Source: Lineus longissimus (Eukaryota; Nemertea; Pilidiophora; Heteronemertea; Lineidae). Taken from it: 64,000 bases of DNA. The position numbers and the translations under genes are program-made. The stretch covers positions 27,158,599 to 27,222,598 of the forward strand of contig NC_088309.1 in the NCBI RefSeq assembly GCF_910592395.1. Reading direction: 5' to 3'. Positions 24,667 through 38,731 of the stretch are shown here, piece by piece; the stretch's first letter is position 1, and each line of letters starts with the position of its first letter. The notes beneath the pieces were generated by a model. That model had not been told where the DNA came from. It saw only the letters and a list, made by a program, of their open reading frames with translations, and did not search any database.

Positions 24667-27600
24667 TCAATAGCTGCCATAGCTGTCACCTCCATAGCCT
24701 GAAAGATAAGACACATGGCAGTTGAAGTAAGGTGCTGAGAATTTTCAAATATTTGTCAGCAAGAACTATTGCATGCAGTGAATACCAACGGCAGGACTCT
24801 CGTCATCTTTTAGTTGTGGCTCATATACCCAGCAATCATCTCTCGTTCCTTTCTTGACCAACAAAACTTTGTTTTCATTGATGCAGTTTTAAGCCAGGTG
24901 GCCTGTCTTATGTGTCCCGAGTGGCAATTCTGGAGTACATGGTAGGTGATTACCCTAGCAGATTCCAATGCCACTGCTCCAGTAAAAACACTGTTCCCTA
25001 GATTGACACACACAAGAGTTAGGTTAACTGCACTTTGCCACATGATCAGAGTGCTCCTTCAAATTAAGTCAACAAATCTCCAGCTAGAAGGACCAAGTTT
25101 AAATTCTAATTCACTTGGCATGAAGAGAGAAGAGAAACTTGCCTCCTGAGCTATAGCCACCACCGCCACTGCGACTATCATAGCCACCACTGCGGCCGCC
25201 ACTGTAGCCACCACTTCTGCCACCGCCGCTGTAGGAATCACGGTCCCTATACCCGCCGCCTCCACCACCACCTCCTCGGCCACCACCATATGGACTGCCA
25301 TAACTTCTGGAGCCTGCAAAAAAAGAAATCATAAGCATTCGTGCCACCCAACAGTAACAAACAAAATTACTGTTATCCTTCTAAAATTTTGATTTGTGCA
25401 TGTTGGACTATGAAAGTTAACCACAAGTTTATCAACACTTCAGGTATCCAAGCCTCAAGTCAAGCAGGACGTGATAGTCAATTGCAAACTTTGAGGTATC
25501 ACTGAACTACTGAATATTCAACATTAGCATCACTCTTACCTGATCCAGATCCGTAGCTGCGGCCACCGCCGTAGTCTGAGCGGCCTCTGAAGCCACCGCC
25601 ACCGCCACGTCCACCACCGCCGCGTCTGCCACTTGCTATGTTAACACGCAACTGTAACAAAACATGGAAGGTTAGAAATACATCAAATAGTTGAGAAACA
25701 GCAGAATGTTATAATTCCCACACTGATAAACATCAGAAGTCCATGCTCATTATTAATACGGTACAGTGAAACACTTCTCATTTTACTACTAAGCATAACT
25801 GGTGAATTTCGTGATAGGAACAACGTGCCGGTACATAAATGTAAAATTACACCTTAGAACTTTTAATCAGAACCACAAGCGGTAGAAGCCTAGACCTCCA
25901 CATGGGTACAAATGTGGTTCCCACTTCTGCCAATGGTGGCACCGATTTAAAGTCCTCAAAGTTGACAGGTCATTACATGCAGAAGGGCGGACTGAAGACT
26001 GGCATCAATACTCTAGTTTGCTCAACGGTCACCGCACAGCCAAGTCCAAACTAACCCAGGGCTATTACTTCCAGAACTCGTATTAATAAGTATGGCATAT
26101 GATTATATCCATCCTCCATTACAGTTGCCAATTTCTTCAGTCATCTGACACCATTTACCGTACATTGCAACCTCTCTCGGGAGGTTGTTATCAATCCTAA
26201 AATCACAAGTCGACTTCAAAAGAGGTTTAAGGTTCTAAGTAGCCACAAAAAGAAACCACAATTAGATTCAATCAGAACTAGAACAAATTCTCAAACTGAA
26301 GTTGTCCGAGCATGTCTCAGTATCATGACCGAAAAATGTGTATCATGACTGCAAGAGTATATTAGGCAGCACTGAAAAGGCCCCCAGTTGAACAGTCACA
26401 GAATAGTATCTCAAATTGATGCTTTGAAAATCCCTCTGTCTGTCTATCATTGCACAATCCAGCACCCGATTCAATCATTTCAGTGACTGCAAAACATAAT
26501 TCTTGAGAGTCTTTTGAACCCCACAGGCTATTCACTTAGAACTTCCTTGAACTCTCCTGGTTTAATCAAAGAACAGAATAGAACAATACAGATCTTCATC
26601 CGCAGTGAGATTTTGGTACAGAAACATTTATTGATGGGATGATGAATAGAGCTAGAGGCAAAACTATCACCCAATCCTGATGATCTTGACTTGGGACTCC
26701 TCTCCTTGTCTCCATGAAATACTTCCTTGTTCTTTTTACTGAAATTCCTACTATATGTAATCCCACACAACACGATCAGCACATGACCCTCAGCCTCACA
26801 AGTCAAGGGAACAAGTTAGTACATGTAGACAAAGTTATCCCAGTAATGATATCAAGGCACACTGCCAACTCTATCATATCATGATTAAGAAATAACAACC
26901 TAACAGAATCAGATTTTTTGCACATAAAACAGACTTCAATTTAGCTTGCAGATGCCTGGCATCCAAGATAACAATCCATCTTTAGTCAGAATGGCCTTCT
27001 GAAAGGCACCAGCACCAGATGTTTGGACCACACCAGTTCAAATTCTAATTCACCAAGCTTAAAAATAATGACAAAGATTCGAAATGGCCATGAAGCCATA
27101 GGATATATGACAATAATTTAGGCCTAGAGGCTGTTCTGTGTGCATGATGGACAAACTGATAGTTGCATGATGGACAACCTGTGTGTGTGTGTGTCAATAC
27201 TCCGCAAATGTAGCTTCTTGTGAGAACGACATCTATCTTCCGTGATTTCACAAACATCTTTAGTCGAAGAATAAGACCGTCCAGTAATGAATGAATCATT
27301 ATTTTCTCAGTTGACTGCAAACGCTTTCACAGACGAACGGATTTATCTTGGGTCTATTTTGGTCAGTTTGAACGGTTTTCTGCAGCACACATGTTGAACG
27401 TCCTTTGTATCGGTAGTTTCAGCACAAGTTTTATTGAACTGTGATTGAAGAGTCATCGGACAATTTAGGCATGGACATTCTGACATCTTATATAGTATCT
27501 TATTCTGCTAAGGCTATCTCACGTTGAAACTGCTCTATTAGTGTATATCGGTCATCAAGTCTGCTGTGCATTTCCTATCAAACAAAGATTAAACGGATGA

Positions 27601-30457
27601 ACTTTTCATGGATATGTAACAAGCAAGGCAATCATTCAATTTCAAAGCAGTTTAGAAACAAAGAACTTCATTGATACACTTCAAATGATACAGGTAAGTA
27701 CTGAGACACTCAAGTTTTCAGTGATTTCTACTAAGAACCAGCGTCATTGCGATGTCCCCAAGAGGCAACCAATTCATTTCCTGAAGCTGAAGATTCATAA
27801 AATGTTCTCTTAATGAGCAGAATCTCCTCCAGAGAAGTATGTTATTGACTATGCATTGGAATGACTCCATAGACGGGACTGGTAGCGGTACATGGTCCAT
27901 AGTGTAGAGATCTCCTTACTAGAACTAGTATGGATTTCAGTGCAGTCTGGAGGAAACCCGGCCTTCTTTAATGAAGGAATTTAGAATTTCTCGTTAGTCA
28001 AACAGGGCCTGTTGACCCAAGTTTACCCAGCATTATGAGCATTAGACAATGGAGTACCTGACTGTACTTGGAAACATGGTCCGATTCTGAAGCAATCAAC
28101 CCAACTAAAGAACATGCGGGAAGCTTTCCATGATTATTCTTGGTCTTCCAATTAGATTGAGATACAGACAACTTATGAAATCCCACACTTCGTTAATCAG
28201 AGATTGTCCATGACTGCATATGCATGATCCTCTGAATCGTGACTAGTTTCATGTTCCCCGCAGTCATTGGCTGAAGTTGTGTTAGGATTGACTGACTATA
28301 CAGTGATACATACACAGGTCAATAATCGCCTGGCAGAATTTAAAACAATATTGCTGAGAGAATGAGGATTAGTCTTGGCTCTGAGTATGTTAGAATTTAC
28401 TTTGGAACACTTTCACATTTAAGGTTTCCGGGCCGATAAAAAATGCAGTCAGGAACTGGAAATTTAGGAAGTTCTCATTAATAACGAAAGACCATATGGC
28501 GGAATTCTTCTTAATAGAACAGATGGTAGGAAAGACATAGTCAGAAATATAAGAAGTTGCCCTTTTACACCTACTCAGCCTTAAAAAATGTTCAGTCACC
28601 GTATTTTAACAAGAACAATCATCCACCATGAAGTTCAGGATATCAACTTAGTTACTGAAAACGTTAGCTTAGACAACTGTTTAATCCCCTCGTCGTGAAG
28701 TCGAAGTGAATTAGTCCAGCCAAGTATAGCTGCACCAGTCACATGTGGAGTCTGAAGACATCAATGATGATAATGGCGACAACTCACCTTGCAAGATCAT
28801 CACCATCATGGCATCATTCTGAAGATGGAAGATAAACACAGCTCGTCCAACTCCCGACTGTCCTCCTTGATGAAGCAGTACGGGGTGTTAGCCCATGCAA
28901 CACCCTTACGCCAAGTGTCTAAAACATCATCCAGAGAAAACAAGAAAAGAATTTCCCTGAAAGTATGAAGCTAGCATGGTCTACAATATTGTTATTCTAT
29001 CTCTAAGATATATGGAAACTGACAGGCACCCTCAATTCCACATAATGCATCGTATACGACACAAAGCTTTCACAACAATCAACAAACACAACCTGGCAGA
29101 ATGCAGTCCATCGAAACCTGAATGGTGCCCGTTGCCTGTTGGGTCTGCAAGGATACTTGTTGTTGGCAAACTTTGGGGTACATCATTTATTACCCATAGT
29201 TTACAACGCCAACGGTTTGTTGATTACTAGATTTGATCCACTTACGTTTCTGCCTGAACATTCTGAACCGTCCATGTTTTTCACTGCAGCGTTGGCCGAC
29301 TCCTTAGAGGAGAATGTGACGAAACCGAAGCCTCGAGATTTGTCATGTTCTTCTTTGTCCATGATGACAATAGCTTCTGCGATATCATTGTACCCAGCGT
29401 TCTCGAAGTGGTCGCGGAGACCAACATGATCAAGGCTGAATGGGAGACCCCCCACGTATACCTTGCAACCGCTAAAAAAGAAGACAAATCACTCAGATCT
29501 CAATAGCATAATCCACTTCTCTTACCCCTGCTTGAATATTATTGCTCCGGTACTATACTGTAGATAGATAAGATCTTAAAACTAGATGGCGACTACATTT
29601 TGCCAATCTAAGAAACAGCAGAAATCAAAGTATTCCCCGGAGGCAGAGGACGTTGCCACTTGCCCACTATAGATTCATGCACTTGATTGGAAACAACGTT
29701 TACATGACGTAGTGTTGGCCGTCGTCACGTCACCATGCATTGTACATTAGTGTAACGTGACGTGACGTTTTCGTAAACGTTGGTCCCAATCAAGTGCATG
29801 GATCTATAGTGCTCAAATATCTTGTCCGAATTTTGGTGTTTGATCGAGTTCTGCCTTATGGTGCTCGTAAGTCTGGCAAAATGAAGATTGAAGACATTAT
29901 AGTCTATAGTTTCACCTTATGGCTCTACTGTACTTTAAAATAGCTTATATATTCATAGGCGCTGGCGGATTACAGGAATAACAAGGCTTCCATTGCCTCA
30001 TTGCTCGTGGGTAGCTCTGGGTCTATTTTGCAAAGAAATTTTCCAGGCACTCACAGTCTGAGTCACATTCAAGCTCGTCTCATCAGTGTATCAGGAAATC
30101 AAATTTTGCATTTATTAAATAAAAGAATCAAAATTGACCCTCCTTCTCACCATCACTCTCTCATCGAATAATAAAAATCACCAGGATACACATTTGAAAT
30201 ACACAGACGTAAACACCGTCCAAAAAGAACAATGAAAAAGAATTAAATGTTGGATTCAATATGGCCGCCATCATGTTCATTCCAGTACAATGCTACCCAA
30301 TACACTACACACGAGACCTTTCTTCTTCATCTTCGCATCATTATCAGTAAGGTTGGCCCGATTTGTATTGCGTAATCTGACGAAATGATGATGTGAAATG
30401 GAGATATCGACGTTCAATAGTAGGGTATGATAATTTTACTTACTCTTCATCAGCCAT
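24667..30457 (-). CDS. CIRBP: Glycine-rich RNA-binding protein, CIRBP/RBM3-like
   Basis: Small hnRNP-type protein that binds RNA through one RRM and usually acts in mRNA stability, splicing and stress-granule biology. Five exons, 555 nt, 184 aa: 30457-30444, 29471-29246, 25651-25540, 25313-25143, 24698-24667. It begins MADE. The single RRM spans about residues 8-84, with RNP2 KVYVGGL and RNP1 RGFGFVTF. The remainder is an RGG/GGY-rich low-complexity tail with tyrosines, ending GYGGDSYGSY. Domain order and length match cold-inducible RNA-binding proteins; exact orthology among CIRBP, RBM3 and glycine-rich hnRNPs cannot be settled by eye. The third coding intron is 226 nt; the second is about 3.6 kb. 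The last intron (25142-24699) has a GC donor, AG|GCAAGT; using the nearby GT instead would give a different short tail (KLWR stop), which might be an alternative isoform. Confidence 0.9.
25137..25142 (-). other. GC splice donor (GC-AG intron) in the CIRBP-like gene
   Basis: The exon ending at 25143 is followed on the minus strand by GCAAGT. Joining at this GC to the acceptor above 24698 yields the expected Gly/Tyr tail in frame. It is the second consensus GC donor in this window. Confidence 0.75.
29665..29811. mobile_element. 147-bp palindromic foldback/MITE in intron 1 of the CIRBP-like gene
   Basis: The arms begin CACTATAGATYCATGCACTT and are inverted copies over about 40 bp with four mismatches. 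The centre carries a second, looser palindrome made of repeated TGACG/CGTCA cores. No flanking duplication could be identified. The element is compact enough to fold as one hairpin. Confidence 0.75.
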
Positions 30458-33389
30458 TTTTATCTGTTTTTTCAAAAGATTCGGTGTTTTAAGAAGAAAA
30501 CTTGGAGGAAGGTAGATCCCGCTGTTGCAGATTTAAGCCGTCGCACTCAAAGAACGCTCGATTCCGCGTCGCCTTTGTTTATGACTCTGTTTCTCGATAC
30601 ACCGCTTTACCAGATGTGCAGTTAGTATCCATCCGCGCTATTCGTTATTCACCATGAATAAAATTATTCATCATGAACAAAATGAATGAAATTTGCACAT
30701 ACTGAACTTTAATCAATAAGATTCTAGTAAGTGTGAGTTTGTGTTAGTAAAATAATATTGAAATAAAGGAATAAATGGTGAAAAATGAAAGTATCCGCTG
30801 ACCTAATTTTCGTAAGAAACACACAGGTATGGCCGATTTTGTGCCAGAGGTTAAATATCGAAAGCTCGCATATTGACTAGTTCCATAACTCGTTGATGGT
30901 TCCATCAATTGTCCGCCTGTCATACCTCTCATTCATTGATGATTCATTCGTATTTTGGCTTGTTGTAGTGATAGACCAATACTTCGTAAAGGTCGACCTA
31001 ATGGGTGCTAGATGCTGAAAATAGCTGATGCTGGAAACAAAAACTGAAGTGTCAATCAATGTTGTCCAATACTTCAACTGTCGTGTTTACTAAGCCTCTG
31101 CCTGGTAAGTCTTAATTCTTAATTCAATTCTTAATACGAATTTTTCAGTGCACCTCTCCACCCCACTGGTCACACAAGTGACTGGTCACGGTTGTGTTGC
31201 TTATGCAATAAGCCTCTGCATGATTGATTGTCAAACTTATTGGAAGCGCTTACTTGTAAGATAATAAAGTGCCCCACCTATGGGTTGGTGGTGAGGCAGA
31301 AGTAGGCCCATACCCTGCAAAAGATTATGTGGTTCATTATCAAACTTTTTATATTCATAGATACTGCTCACTAGTGCATGGTCATTATCGTGGGGGGAAA
31401 CAACCAAGGCCTACCAGTGTGGTAGCTGTACACTCCTGAGGCTGAGGTGTTGGAGCCTCAGCCGGGGCACTATTTAAATATTTCAATCAACACAGAAGCT
31501 TGAGAGTAGACAGTTTTTGAAAATGACAACTAACTCCACGTGCCAACGGTAAAAACTACCTGCAGAGTGGTTCACTGGCATCCAAATCAGTTTTAGTCAT
31601 AGCATAGGATGGTGTGGTGAAGTGCATATGGTGTAAGCAGGGACACAGTGCCAGTTCGTGGAGAGGTGCTCTGATTGACTGAACATATTTAGATGCTTGT
31701 TGAGGGCCCTATTTAACCTCATATATCTCACAAGTCCTATAATATGTGTCAGACGGGCCTCATTGAACTAGCTGAATTGCACCTATACTATAGGTCTAAA
31801 GCAGCGACAAGGTCTTCCCTGGACATCTTGACATATTTGTCCTTATTTTATAAGGTTAATTTTGGTTCATGTGCATGATCCACAATGCCCTTTGATTCAT
31901 AAATAACTGAACATTGTGTGATAGAGTTCACCTCCAAGCACAACTGAAACAAATTACAATAATAAGCTTGGCTCTGACATGTTTGATTGAAAGAGATTGC
32001 TCTTGTGAATTATTTTAGGCCAACAACTTGTACAATGTAGGACAGCCTTATTATGTATGTTCAATTATATGTTGCTCTATTGTCCAGCCCAAGGTCAGCC
32101 CCAGTGCCAAGTCAGCCCAGTGCCAGGGTCACATGATTGTCAGGCCGAGTGTACATTAAACTGGCAACTGGACTCTGTCATGGCTTCCTCAGACTCACCA
32201 TGAGGAAGCCTTTGAGGGGCAACAAACGAGTAACAAATAAAAGACCGCATAGTGTTGACTTCTCCAGCTATCACACCAACATGGGTGAAAGCCAGAGAAA
32301 CGAACATTTAAACCTGATTTCCTCAGGATGATAGCAGACTGGTAAAAAGTTTGACAACCTTGCACTATGAACTGAAAAACTGTCAAGAGTGGCAATAAGG
32401 AATGATGCCATCCCCTTCGGGAGGTTTATTTACAGACGTGCTTGTTTAATGATTGTTTGAGTATGTTTCACATGACCAATACTTTCCATTATCTTGGATT
32501 GAACTTGGGTCAAGATGCAGACTTCAAATTCTGTCATGTCTGTTGATTATCACATGATAGCTCTGGATTAGTCATCTGGCCTATACATACATACATAATA
32601 ATATATGTAAAGCATTAATGATGTGAACTATTAGAGCCAGGGACATTGTATTCCAAAAAAGCAACAGGTTGGTAGTCCTCAGTGTGAATGATCAATAGTT
32701 TTTTGTTGGACATTACTGAAGAATTTGCTGACTTTTTGCTTCATTGGTCGATGAAAATGCATATTCTGGTCAATCAATACGCGGAGCTGCAAACCTTATT
32801 TGAGGAAATGGCAGTGAATTTGTTCATTGGCTCTAAGGGTTGAAATGGTAGATGTCAGACTAGACTATTTGTAAGAGCAACTTGCTGACATCACATTTGG
32901 TATCGTCTGTGTTCTGAAGAAGTGGCTCATGATTATGCACATCTGACAAAACATGGTTATGAAACCTAGGTGGTATGATTATGAAACTCACGTGATCACC
33001 ACAGTCTGTGCAACGTGGAGATTTTTTTATTGCAAAACGAGCTATTTCTGTTAAAGTGTTATTTGGCATTTTCAGTAAAATGACTGAAAAGTTTGAAATT
33101 TAACTGAAAATGCTTGGAAAATTTTGACCTTTAAGATTATATGAAATACTGTCAGCCTGATCTCTCTGAAATTTGGAGCAAGATAGATCAGTCATTACAT
33201 AGGCAATGCGCTGGTAAAGTATGGTTGACCCCGAAATTTTGGATGGTAAATATCGCATTTTGCGATGGAACTCTTCACATGCTAATTCATTTTTAAGCAT
33301 GGGACTCTTGTGCATTCAACTTATAACAATCTGTCCTTCTCTGTTCCAGATTCCTGTAGAGTTCATCCAACGATAAGGGAACCAACAAC
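30458..33389. other. Head-to-head intergenic region, CIRBP-like gene and first SLC27A gene
   Basis: This 2.9 kb must hold the promoters of both genes. I see no coding exon. A splice-acceptor-like tract (tctgttccag) ends at 33349, 40 nt before the SLC27A start codon, so SLC27A probably has an upstream non-coding exon; cctg|gtaagt at 31104/31105 is one possible donor. Small hairpins occur at 32182-32210 (10-bp stem) and 33066-33113 (11-bp stem). Confidence 0.5.
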
Positions 33390-36300
33390 ATGTTTCTGTT
33401 GATTCTGGGATCGGTGGGGGCCTCCCTCATTGCCATGTATTTCCTTGCTCCATGGCTGCCAGTCGATCTAGCCTACATATATACGAACATCAAAGTGCTG
33501 AGCTTATATCAAAAACTTGCCAAAAAACGTGTACTCATGATTGAACTCTTTGAGGAGTCAACGAAACGGAATCCAAAAAAGCCGTTTATCCATTATGAGG
33601 GAGCTGCATACAGTTATGAAGAAGTGGATGAGTCAGCCAACAAGGTCGCTCACTTTGCCGAGGAGATCGGTCTCAAGACTGGGGACATTGTCGCCATTAT
33701 GATTCAGAATTCCCCAGAATACCTCTGGACACTGTTTGGTACGTTTTGTTTACACATGGTAAACACCTTGCTTTGTACTCCAGTTGCGTCTTAGGATGAC
33801 GTCGTGTTCTTAGATAAGTATAACTCGGAAACCAAAAAGAGTAAATCTCATTGTAGTCTAATCATAACCTTCTTTATCCCAGCTTGCTCTCAAGTCTACC
33901 TCATATAGATGTCTGAGAAATCGTCTTTAACGTAGCCTTAACAGCCATACGTCATATTTTCCTTCATTTTCCAGGACTCCAGAAACTAGGTATTCAAGTT
34001 GCCTTGTTGAATACGAATATCCGTTCCAAGTCCCTTCATCATTGCCTGACAGTGAGTGGTGCCAGGACAGTGGTCTTTGGTAAAGGTAAGTGTCCAGCCT
34101 CTAAATATCACATCAGTATCCACTGCAACATCCAACTTGGATGCGTTAGAGCTCAGCTCCAGGACAGGAGAAGGCCACTTTTAATTGACTGACTACAGAT
34201 TCAACAGACCTGAATTGAACTTGATTGTTTATACTTACAATGAGCTGCTGCTGCTTCAGATGTGTTAGATGCCGTTGAAAGTGTATCTGCTGAGCTGAAG
34301 GCTGAAGGCTATAATGTGTGGATCCAGGGCAATCATGTGCCTCCTGCTTATCAATCCATGGATGAAGTATTGGAAAGAATGTCTGCGGTCCCTATTGACC
34401 CGCGCGTCAGAAGTTCCATCAGTGTGGATGATCCCTCTGTCTTTATATACACTTCAGGGACGACAGGTAAGAGAGTGAATGGAATAAAGGGGAGGGGTAG
34501 CATGCCGTAATAGAATTAAACAGTCCTGCTCTGTGATCTTCCAGTCATGAGTTTCATCTTAGAATAACCATGATGCCCACCCTGAGTATTCACTTGTGAT
34601 CTAGGGTCGCTTAGCTACCTTTAGAAAGTCTTTGTCTCAATTTCTATGGGAGATACATGTAGGGCAAGCACAGACCCATACATGAATTGGGTTGTGGTCC
34701 ACATTAGTACATGTAACTATAGTGATCTGCCTAAGAGCTCTCCAACCACACTAGGTTTTTACATGTATGAATTTGATGACGATGTGCATTAATTTCATGT
34801 GTTTGATTTTCAGGTCTCCCCAAGGCAGCCATCGTAACCCACAAAAGATGCTGTGGGGGAATCTCAATGATGCCTCGTGGTTGTCGGCTTACACCAGATG
34901 ATGTGACATACGTACCCCTGCCTCTTTACCATGGCTCTGCTCTGTTATTTGGTGTGGGTGGATCTGTTTTCACTGGTATGTGTGTGCGTTGAGGTATGCC
35001 TTGAACGTCCCTTCCAAGCTGCTCCAGGCCAAACGCCATGATTGGTCACCGCAGAGATTTGATCTGAGTGGCAACTTCTTACAGAGTTGACCCCTGTCTG
35101 GCATCATGAAATGGTCTCCCTTCCAGCTCTACTTCTGATATAACATCTTTCCGTCAGAAAGTCATCTACCGTATATAAAATCTTTACAACCTACTAGTTC
35201 TGCAAACAAAAGGTACCAAACATCCTCGCCTATAATTTTAAGTTTTGTCTTTTCCTTTGCAGGATCTTCAATTGTTATACGGAAGAAATTTTCTGCCTCT
35301 CATTTTTGGAGTGATTGTCGCCGGTACAATGTGACTGTGATTATATATATTGGAGAACTATGTCGCTACCTGGTGTCAAGGACAGAGGTAAGTAATAATG
35401 AGGGGCAAATTGTCTTTTTGGGTGTCAAGATGTCATCATGTCAATGAATTTATCAACATGACTGTATTGGGATAGGGAGATAAGTTTCACCAAGTGGCCA
35501 ATACATGAATAGATGTCTATACTCTCTCACATACATCAGCACTACTCATGCTTGTATGATGCCCTAGCCCCTCCCTATAGTCCCTTTTTCAAATTTTTTA
35601 ATCTCTAATTCCAGCAAGCCAATGACAAGGATAACAGTGTTCGGCTGGCTTTAGGCAACGGCCTTCGTCCTGAGATTTGGAACACCTTCAAGAAGCGCTT
35701 CAACATCAAAGTTGTAAGAGAGTTCTACGCTGCTACAGAAGGTGCTGGTTTCTTTGTAAACCTTGGAGACGTACCTGGTTCAGTGGGAAGGTTGTCCCCT
35801 ATTATGGTAAGCATTTGGTGTGTTGGGTCATTAACGAAAGGCTAAACTAGGAGTGAACTAGATTTGAAACGCGGTGTATGCTTGCTGCATCTAAACACAG
35901 TCATCACTGTTTCTTTGAATTAGTTTACTGAGGGATTTTTATATATTAAGCATATTCATCTCCTCAATCCCGAGATCCTTTTGATCAGTCTTCCACCACG
36001 GTTGAGATTACCGTGAGCAGATACCTGTTGATTTCAAATAAAATCTATTCTTCCTTTCTGTCTTCAGAAAGCTCTCAGCCCCATAAAACTGCTCAAGTTT
36101 GATTATGAGAAAGAAAGTGCCTACCGTGGACTGGATGGGCGCTGTGTGGAGGCAAAGCCAGGTGAGTCTCATTTGACACATCGCGTTAAATTCTTTCGGA
36201 TCATGAGAGTCGTCAGAAGAAACACCTATCTGTACGAAGGCTACTGCCTTTGTTTGACAGGCTTACACAGCTGTTGCGAGCCAATGGAAAGAGGCACATC

Positions 36301-37435
36301 ATGTAGCTTAGACTTTACCCTAGATTCTCCCCCAACTTGACCCGGAAAGTCTAGATCCTTCTGAGTGGTCACATCTTTTGCTTCAGGTGAAGTTGGTTTA
36401 TTTGTGTGTCAAATTCTGCCCGGCAAGATTGACTTTGACGGTTACAAAGGACGGAAAGAACTCAATGAAAAGAAGATATTACACAACGTCTTGAAGGATG
36501 GAGATGCATTCTATAACTCTGGTGATCTGCTGGTGACAGACAAAATGCACAATGTCTATTTTAGGGACAGGGTTGGAGACACTTTTAGGTGGGTACTATA
36601 TCTTTCTATTGAAGAATATTTGCACTGCTAACAAAACATAACAATACGAAAAATGGTAGAAATAGCCGCAAGAAGGCCTTAGCACAATCTGATAAAAGTG
36701 CCCTGCAGAGAGAGTGTATGTCAATAGAAGTAAAGTCACTTGACCAAGGTCACGAGCAGTGTGTCAGTGATGCTGAACAATTCTGTGCTTGATTTCTTTT
36801 CAGATGGAAAGGAGAAAATGTGTCAACCACAGAAGTGGCATCTGTCCTAGCTGATGAGCAAATCATCTTTCATGTGAATGTTTATGGGATTCAAATACCT
36901 GGTAAGTACTGTGATAATTAGTCAATTATAGAAATGAATAAATTTCATTTCTGTTTTTGGAAGAGGAGAATCCCAACTAACTTGATTTACCCAACTTCAT
37001 TGAGGCTGATTGTGCGGTTGACAACGTACTGGGCGAAAATGGCCAGATTCATTAAAACTTTAAAATGCTGTCTAGTAGAATGGCGCAGTTGTGAAAAACA
37101 ACTTATTGTTATTTCTAGGTTGTGATGGCCGAGCTGGTATGGCTGCAATGACGATTAAAGATGGTCATGAGGTTTCTGACGAATTCTTCAACAGCCTGTA
37201 CACAAAGGTTGTTGAGTTCCTCCCTGTCTATGCCAGGCCACTGTTCCTTCGCTTACAAACCGAGATCCAGACAACGTCGACTTATAAATATATAAAAATC
37301 AACCTCCAACGAGATGGATTTGACCCGAACTTGATCAAGGATCCATTGTATATGTTGGATAACAACAATCAGACGTATACGCCTCTAAACCTGCAGCTGT
37401 ATGGACAAATCGTTTCGGGAGAAATAAGACTTTAG
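33390..37435 (+). CDS. SLC27A: SLC27A fatty-acid transport protein / very-long-chain acyl-CoA synthetase, copy 1
   Basis: Membrane acyl-CoA synthetase that couples fatty-acid uptake to CoA thioester formation at the ER or plasma membrane. Ten exons, 1857 nt, 618 aa: 33390-33738, 33975-34085, 34260-34466, 34814-34975, 35263-35387, 35615-35806, 36068-36161, 36387-36588, 36804-36901, 37119-37435. A hydrophobic N-terminal segment (residues 2-20) is followed by the adenylate-forming domain with [13 protein letters not shown] (from about 216) and the FATP signature [18 protein letters not shown] (from about 475). [15 protein letters not shown] and NVYGIQIPG match the SLC27A2/A6 branch better than SLC27A1/A4, by memory of the family, so the subtype is an inference. 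The length equals typical SLC27A2. The start codon is the first ATG after a splice acceptor. It has an intron at 34086-34259 that its neighbour lacks. Confidence 0.93.
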
Positions 37436-38731
37436 GAACTGATACCTCATCTCCTCATTCATTCGGATCATGTTCGAAAGATGCATGCTGAAAAAACTTG
37501 TTTGTGACAACCTGTATATATAATGATATAGAATATTTTTCTGGTGAAAGAAGAAATTTGGTGTTATCCAAGAGGTAAGTCATTTGCTCGCAGAGGTTTA
37601 AAGAGGATTCTCAGGCTGAACGAACTGCCAGGAAATATTTTACACCTCTTTATATAGTTTGCTAAGAAGTATAAACAAAGTGTTATTGGCGTCCATTACT
37701 ATTTTGATTGTAACGTTTCCTTAATCAGTCAGGCAAGGATACCCGACCAATGAGTTGTTGCCGATTCAGTGAGTTTTAGAAGTGACACGGGTTATAGCAG
37801 GAGTGCAGTCAGGATCCCAGACAAGGCGGTCATCAAATAGATGGGTGCCCATAATACAGGCAAAATAGCTTGTTTTGGTAACAACTCACCATTCAGGGCT
37901 CGTTGCCTGACTGGTAACGTAGTGCGCACATTTGATATTGTATTTCTATTTTTCTTACTTTTTCACAAGGGTTCAAATATTGTAACTGTTTGGTGACAGA
38001 CATACATTTTGCTGATTGCAGTCCATGTACAGTGTTAAGAAAATCGTCCACTCTACTCCTGTCTCCCTCTTTCAGCATTCACATTGGTAGACTATAAATT
38101 TTGTAGGCATTTATTTTGTAATGCGTTTTGTCCAGGGTATTATTACATCGATAACGTGAACTGCATCTGTGTGAACCAAATATATTGATTCGTACAGCAC
38201 TCAAGGTTTGTCAGCGACTCTACAGAGTTTATAATATATATTTAAAAATGTATTTGTATTGAATATTTGTATTGTAGTTGTAGATTTCATAATACCAGGC
38301 TAGATTATGACGAGAGCTGAAATGGATAAGTTTTATTACCCATTTCATCAAATCAAAAAACCTGAAAATTGGTGACTTATATATTTTTGCAATTATCTGT
38401 GAACGCGAAAATGAAAGGCACACAAGTATTTCTGGGGTTAAAGTACTCAGTATCTCAGGCTCAACTATTCATATATTCCAATCTTTATACATCCAGTATA
38501 TCATTATTGGCCCAGAAATGGAAATGTTTTAGTTCGATGGCTTTTGCTAATAATAGGGAAATGTTTTATAGTTATGAATATAGATGTATGGGTAAGGTAA
38601 AGTGGTACATTACAGCCCCTGTACAATTACAGCCTATGCAGTGTACAGAACAGCTGACAGGATGCATTATTACACACAGATGCTATCATTGTACTGGAGC
38701 TATGATTGTGTCATTTTACCTTACTTATATT

